A DNA stretch of 64,000 bases from Flaccisagitta enflata (lineage: Eukaryota > Chaetognatha > Sagittoidea > Aphragmophora), in assembly GCA_965153355.1 (NCBI GenBank), contig OZ231128.1, positions 22,134,001 through 22,198,000 of the forward strand. Reading direction: 5' to 3'. Under the pieces are notes generated by a model. The model did not search any database and had not been told where the DNA came from. It saw only the letters and a list, made by a program, of their open reading frames with translations. The position numbers were made by a program, and so were the translations under genes. Positions 58,711-64,000 of this stretch are shown one piece after another (the first letter of the stretch is position 1; each line of letters begins with the position of its first letter).

Positions 58711-59349
58711 CTATTTCTGAAGCTTTACCGAGCCATCAGAAAGGAACTCCAGCTGCTATCATCATCATCGCTTCCAAAATTAAATGATTTTTTTCATTGC
58801 GTTGTGTTGTGGGCTGATAAATGTCCAAAATTGAAAATTACAAAACGCGCTTTGATTCGTATGATTAGTCACTGATGCTCATTTGAATGAATTAAATGGT
58901 ATATTGTTCAAACTGATGTCATTTACCTAAAAGAATATTTCGACCTTTTATGTCGGGAACATGTATAAATGCTAAAAATGTAAGTAATTACCCCATCTCT
59001 TAGCTTGATGCTTCTTTGGCATGGTGCTTATGCTAATTTGCATAATGCCGTTCACAATCAAGATGTCACAAGATAGGGTATGAACAGTTAAAACATCATT
59101 TCAACATCTTCGGCATTCGGTTTAAAGCTGATGTTGACAATAACTGTTAGAATTGACAGAAAATGCAAAAGAAGGCTGTTAACTGGTCGTTACGGCCCAA
59201 TAAAGGTGTTGAGCATGATTTAGTTTAAAAAAGAAAACTATTTGAATACGGTAAACGATCATTCAGGCCGAACAAAACACTTGGTCTTCAATCCATATGA
59301 ATATAAACAATGTGATAAGCTTGTAGGCACACAAGCAACGAGAAACCAA

Positions 59350-59572
59350 TCATACATCCACGCAAACGGCGCAATCAGAAACGGCGGGAAAGATGACGTC
59401 ATTTATCCAACGAATAGAACCACGTAACGAAATGCCAGAAGGAAGCCGGCCGTAAAAAGCGAAACCCTTTGAGTCCGTGCACGATGCCGCCAAAATCGCC
59501 GACATGCCCCGCATGTCCTTGTTTGTATGCCCAAGGCAAAGGATAACGTAGCGCGTGTCCATGTCAGCACGC
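59350..59572 (-). CDS. Possible minus-strand terminal exon, unidentified
   Basis: A good acceptor (TTCCATTTGTATCAG on the minus strand) leads into RADMDTRYVILCLGHTNKDM, then RGMSAILAASCTDSKGFAFY, and ...ISLRGSIRWINDVIF to a stop. The composition is protein-like and unlike the flanking purine-rich DNA. No family is recognised. 58,711-59,349 holds only possible UTR. Confidence 0.35.
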
Positions 59573-59754
59573 CTGATACAAATGGAAGATGATGACATGT
59601 TAAAAGTCAGAAAGACATAAATGAGCAAAGAATCAGTCAATGCAAGGGCATTGACAGAGCCAAACCCCAACGCTGGACATGCGATGGGCGGACTACAATT
59701 AAAACAATTATCACGTACATACTCACATGTAACTAAAAACGGCAAAACAAAGAG

Positions 59755-59960
59755 GAAAGCAACAAAAAAACAAAAAAAAAAAAAGCAAAAAAAAACAAAA
59801 AAAAAAAAAAAAAAATCAAAACACAAAAACAAGAAACCAAAAAAAAACAAAACAAAACAAAAACTTACCCAGTAAAAACAAAACAAAAAAAAAACGCGAC
59901 CAATAATACAAGAAAAAAACGAGGGAAAGAGTAAAAAAAACATCAAAGCAAAGCAAAGCA
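59755..59960 (+). repeat. A-rich tract
   Basis: Runs of A separated by single C, G or T. It reads as poly-T on the minus strand and may belong to introns of a minus-strand gene. Confidence 0.85.
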
Positions 59961-59997
59961 AAGACAAGGGAAGAACAAGTCATCCAAGGATCGCACA

Positions 59998-60564
59998 TGG
60001 TCAGCGGTACCCGATGCCCTGCTTGGAGTGATTAGCTGAAGAAGTGGAGTGAGAGCAGGGCAGCGGCCCCAAAAGGCCGATGTCCTGTAGGACACAGGGG
60101 TGAATTTCTATACGTCCTGAGAGGGCACATTTGGGAATTTTGCATTTTTTTTTTCAATTTTTTGTCAATTTGCCATGTTATTCAATGGGAACTTGAGGTC
60201 TGAGCGGCTGGATATAAGGCCCAAGAGGCTGGATTTGAGGCCAAAGAGGCTGGATTTGAGGCCTGAGAGGCTGGATTTGAGGCCCAAGAGGCTGGATTTC
60301 AGGCCCGCGAGGCTAGATTTCAGGCCTGAGAGGCTGGATTTGAGGCCTGAGAGGCTGGATTTAAGGCCTGGGAAACTGGATTTGAGGCCTGAGGGGCTGG
60401 ATTTGAGGCCTGTGAGGCCAAATTTGAGGCCTGAGAGGCTGGATTTGAGGCCTGAGAGGCTAGATTTGAGAGGCTTGAGAAGCTTCCGAGGGGGGGGGAC
60501 GGACGGACGTATGGAAATTCACCCCTGTGTCCTACAGGACATCAGCCCTTTGGGGCCGCTGCCC
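59998..60564. mobile_element. Family A foldback element, copy 5
   Basis: It starts ATGGTCAGCGGTACCCGATG, then CCCTGC. GGGCAGCGGCCCC follows near 60,057 with GATGTCCTGTAGGA. About 14 units of GAGGCTGGATTTGAGGCCTG run in one orientation, then TCCTACAGGACATCAGCCC and TTTGGGGCCGCTGCCC at the right end. Confidence 0.8.
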
Positions 60565-60565
60565 A

Positions 60566-60870
60566 AAAAGGAAAAGAAGCAAAGAAAGAAAGAGAAAGGA
60601 AAGAAAGGAAAGGAAAGGATGTGAACGGAGAGAGAAGAAAAGAACAAAAAGAGAAGAGAAGAGAAGAAAAGAGAAAAGAAAAAGAAAAGAAAAGAAAGAG
60701 CAAAGGATAGCAAGCGAAAGAAACAAGAGGAGAGAAAATAGAAAATAAAAAAAAAAGAGAAAAAAGAGAGGGAGAGAAAGGAAGAGAAGAAAAGAAAAGA
60801 AAGAGAGGGAGAGACAAGAGTAAGAGAAAGAAAGAATAAGAAAGAGAAAGAAATAAAAAGAAACAAGGGA
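60566..60870 (+). repeat. Purine tract (GAAA/GAGA)
   Basis: An almost pure A/G stretch. The long Phe/Leu/Ser-rich minus-strand translations come from it. Confidence 0.9.
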
Positions 60871-60877
60871 TACAAAC

Positions 60878-60988
60878 GCAAGCGGCGGCGGCGGCGTAGT
60901 CGAGGTCATAGTCGAGCACAAATCCCAAATTTGAATGGTCGGGGCCCGCGTCGATGATCGGGTAGTCGGCACCGAGGGTTGCAAACAT
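60878..60988 (-). CDS. Possible minus-strand exon, unidentified
   Basis: The acceptor AACTACGCAG precedes MFATLGADYPIIDAGPDHSN, then LGFVLDYDLDYAAAAAC, and a donor-like GTTTGT. It is 37 codons in phase 0 at both ends. It does not join the 59,572 exon directly in phase, so an exon would be missing between them. A pyrimidine-rich intron on the minus strand is consistent with the purine-rich plus strand. Confidence 0.35.
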
Positions 60989-61254
60989 CTGCGTAGTTAA
61001 ACTCCGTCAACTTGATCAAAACCCGTGCATGATAGACACCATACAGAAAACAAAAGACAGATGAACTTACTGACCTGACAAAGCAAAAAAAAAAGGCTGG
61101 GCGTCGCAGACAGACAGACATCTCCTGACCGTAGCCACTGGAGATAGGTAAACTAAACAGACAAACAAAACACAACCCAGACGGAAAGGGTAAGAGAAAC
61201 AAGCAAAGAACATCTCGGCGATGTTCCAAACGTAACACACAAGAACAGCAACAA

Positions 61255-61649
61255 TGCAAAACAACACAACAACAGAACAACAGAAAACACCAACAACAAC
61301 GACATAACAAAAAACAACAAAAACAACCATAACAAAAACAATAACCACAACAATAAAGACAACAAGAGTAACAACAAAAACAACAATTTAACAAAAACAA
61401 TGATAACAGCAACAATAACGATAACAACAACAATAGCAACAATAACGACAATAACAACAATAGCAATGACAACGATAACAACAATAATAATAACAACAAT
61501 AGTAATAACAACAATAGTAACCACAGCAACAACTATAATTACAATAAAAATAATAAAAATGATAATAGTAATAATAATAAAAATAGTAATAAAAATAATA
61601 ATAAAAACAATAATAAAAACAATAATAAAAATAATAATAATAAAAATAA

Positions 61650-61680
<31 letters not shown>

Positions 61681-61818
61681 ATTAAAAAAAATAATAATAG
61701 TAATAATAATAAAAATAATAATAATAATAAAATAATAATAAAAATAATAATAATGATAAAAATAATAACAATAATAAAAATAATGATAATAATAATAGTA
61801 ATAATAATAATAGTAATA

Positions 61819-61904
<86 letters not shown>

Positions 61905-61905
61905 C
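61255..61905 (+). repeat. (AAC)n grading into (AAT)n
   Basis: AAC-rich imperfect repeats change to AAT/AAAAT repeats and end in a pure AAT array (61,820-61,905). Confidence 0.95.
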
Positions 61906-63239
61906 GCGCAAGACCCAGAGACACGAGACGGGCTAGACAGACGGACAGAGGAAAGAGAACACCAACGGAAAAAAACACGGAAAAAAAAGAAAAAAAAGAC
62001 GAGGTACAGACAGACAATGAGGGCGTAGAGACAGACAAATAGCAAAGGAGACGAACAAAAGAACGGAACTGTTCATTGTCAAATGACTGGATGTATTTTC
62101 AATTCAGAACCAGCCAGTCGCTGTGATGTAATGAACAGTTGAAACAGTCAGATGGACTTGATTCCAACGGACAGCCAAGACGAAAGAGAATCAACCGGTC
62201 AAGTGCAAAAGACAAAAAGAGACGAATAAACAGACAAGACAAGACGCCAACCAAATTGGAGAAGGGCCAGACAAATTAAAGCGGACGTGAACCATGAACG
62301 CAAAATAGTGTACCATTCTCTCTATATTCTTTGGGTTACCAACGGGGCCGAAGAAGCGCGAATATTGTTACGTATCACTTTATTACTCCAAATATGAACA
62401 GACGATGTCCATCCCCGTTACAAGGAAAGACCTTCGTCTCCCTTGCAATACTTAGCACGTGACAAGGAAGAATCGAGAAACGGGAGTGCAAGAAAAAAAA
62501 AACAAACAAAACAAACAAAAGCAGCAAAACAAAACCGGGATAAGTAGAAAAAAAAAAACAGACAAAACCGACAAGACTGACACGTGTCGACGAATGCGTG
62601 GGATTAGTCCATAGTGGATATACCACGCGCTGGTCATTTGTCAGATAAACCCGGGGGGGGGACAGGGACAGTCTAAGCTGGAAGGGTCGGACAGCCAGAA
62701 AACTGCCACATACAGGCCGACCAAAAAAAAAGTCGAAGAATGACACGGACAGCCGCCGATGCAATGGTCGAAGACAGAAGAAAGAGCGCACAAGGGAAAG
62801 AGGAAAGAGAAAAAGAGGAGAGAACGTAAGACAGACAAAACAGAATAAGGACAAACTGACAGCCAAACAGACCCGCACTCGCAATGTCCGCGAGCCATAA
62901 GTAAACGCGCCGCGGCCTTTAAAATCCACCAACACCAACTCTGCACTTCACCATCAATCGAGCCCTCCTGTTCAATTGGCTCCCATTAACAGCAAGTAAA
63001 ATTCGCGCGTTTTGGGTTTCGGATGGCAGGGGCCAGGGTGTCATTGAAACACACCGTCAATACGACCAGGCGTCAATTTCCCGAGCTGGAATTCCGAACC
63101 TTCGCTCAGTTGTCCCAGCGCACAGGATTTCCCCTTACTTAACACCTCAAACTCTGAACCTTCGCCCCGAGTTCGGTGTGCTATTTGGGGTTCGAGCCTA
63201 TTTTGAAAAAGTAACAAGGACCAATATCGAGCCACTTAC

Positions 63240-63326
63240 ACCAATCCCCCCGCCACCGCCGCGTCGTCAATAATGAACAGGAAAGGTGCAGAAGTGCCCG
63301 TACATTGGCCGACGCCGGAATAAGCC
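63240..63326 (-). CDS. Possible minus-strand exon (GVGQCTGTSAPFLFIID), unidentified
   Basis: A minus-strand frame reads AYSGVGQCTGTSAPFLFIID, then DAAVAGGLV, before a strong donor (GGT|GTAAGT at 63,239). No AG acceptor is visible for a long way upstream, so its 5' boundary is unresolved. It could be a chance frame. 61,906-63,239 otherwise shows no supported gene. Confidence 0.25.
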
Positions 63327-63459
63327 ACGTCAAGACCAAAGACCCAAGACGAAACGGGCCAAATGCGGGAGGAAGCCGATCGACAAGGCAAACGGACAGA
63401 CCGATCGATACAGACAAATCAAAGCGCCACCCCCGGCAGAGCCGCCAAGGTGTAAAAAA

Positions 63460-63712
63460 AAAAAAAGGCTGGAGGAGAGGACCGAGAGGAGAAATAGGGA
63501 GGAAAGAGCGAAAGAAAGAGAAAAGAGAAAAGAAAGAAAAGAGAATAGAAAACAAAAGTGAAGAGAAAGGAAAAGAGAGAATAGATAGGAAAAAAAAAAG
63601 AGAGAAAAGAGAGAAGGAAAAGCAAGAAAGAGGGGAAGAAGAAAAAGAAAAGGAAAAGAGAAAAGAAAGAAAAGATCGAGAAAGAGGAGATAATGGAAAG
63701 AGAAAGATGCCC
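63460..63712 (+). repeat. Purine tract (GAGAAAG type)
   Basis: An almost pure A/G stretch, followed to the window end by GACAGACAAAC-type sequence. No gene is supported in 63,330-64,000. Confidence 0.9.
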
Positions 63713-64000
63713 AAGGCCGAAACTTAGCACCAACGGCAGAAAAAAAACGGACCAAGAGACAAACAGACAAACAGACACAGACAAAGAGACGAAAAAAGAA
63801 GGGCAGACATGTGACAGCAGAAGGGACAGATGGTCCAAACAAAGGGACAGACGTGCAGACAAAACAAGGGAGGGGGGAACAGATGTAAGAAACAAACAGG
63901 CAGACAAAACGACATGACAGACAAAGTGACAGACACAGAGGGACAGTGAAGATTCCCAAATTACAACGACGTCTCCCTACCTTACTTCTCCGCTCATTCA

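Noticed and set aside
60519-60988. Long Phe/Leu/Ser-rich minus-strand frames
   Set aside because: Most of their length is translation of a purine tract. Only the short segment at 60,878-60,988 looks like an exon.

Overview
The window looks like invertebrate (metazoan, probably protostome) nuclear DNA. Genes are split by GT-AG introns. There is a chemosensory-type ionotropic glutamate receptor relic and a Cys-loop receptor. The DNA between exons is packed with trinucleotide and dinucleotide arrays and small palindromic transposons. The taxon cannot be fixed from sequence alone. All exon models below were built by eye from splice sites and reading-phase continuity, with no transcript support.

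Layout. 1-585: last two exons of an unidentified plus-strand gene. 586-5,890: minisatellites and dispersed elements. 5,900-7,237 (minus): broken ionotropic receptor gene. 7,365-10,070: foldback elements and A-rich DNA. 10,077-32,630 (plus): the main gene, 27 phase-consistent exons (about 2,032 codons). It encodes a RasGEF-type exchange factor with long Asn, Ser, Ala and Asp/Glu tracts, a poly-Asn block inside the catalytic domain and a Cys-rich C-terminal part. A second, Cys/His-rich terminal exon may lie at 33,262-33,388. 36,727-41,136 (minus): five-exon ABHD6-like alpha/beta hydrolase with a poly-Gln insert. 41-45 kb: nested transposons. 45,282-50,426 (plus): one 5.1-kb exon encoding SAM-like, ten FN3 and an AIG1-like GTPase domain. 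51,053-52,480 (minus): N-terminal exons of a Cys-loop receptor. 54,921-58,710 (plus): four-exon gene of unknown function. 59-64 kb: purine-rich plus strand with a few possible minus-strand exons.

The genes show no functional cluster. The most unusual features are the RasGEF gene, where sense-strand (AAC)n lies in exons and sense-strand (GTT)n in introns so the pre-mRNA carries complementary tracts, and two recurrent element families. Family A consists of foldbacks with GGGCAGCGGCCCC ends enclosing a minisatellite, often itself inverted. Family B consists of short elements ending in an AGTTGCG/CGCAACT hairpin. Several TA-flanked MITEs and nested insertions allow relative dating.
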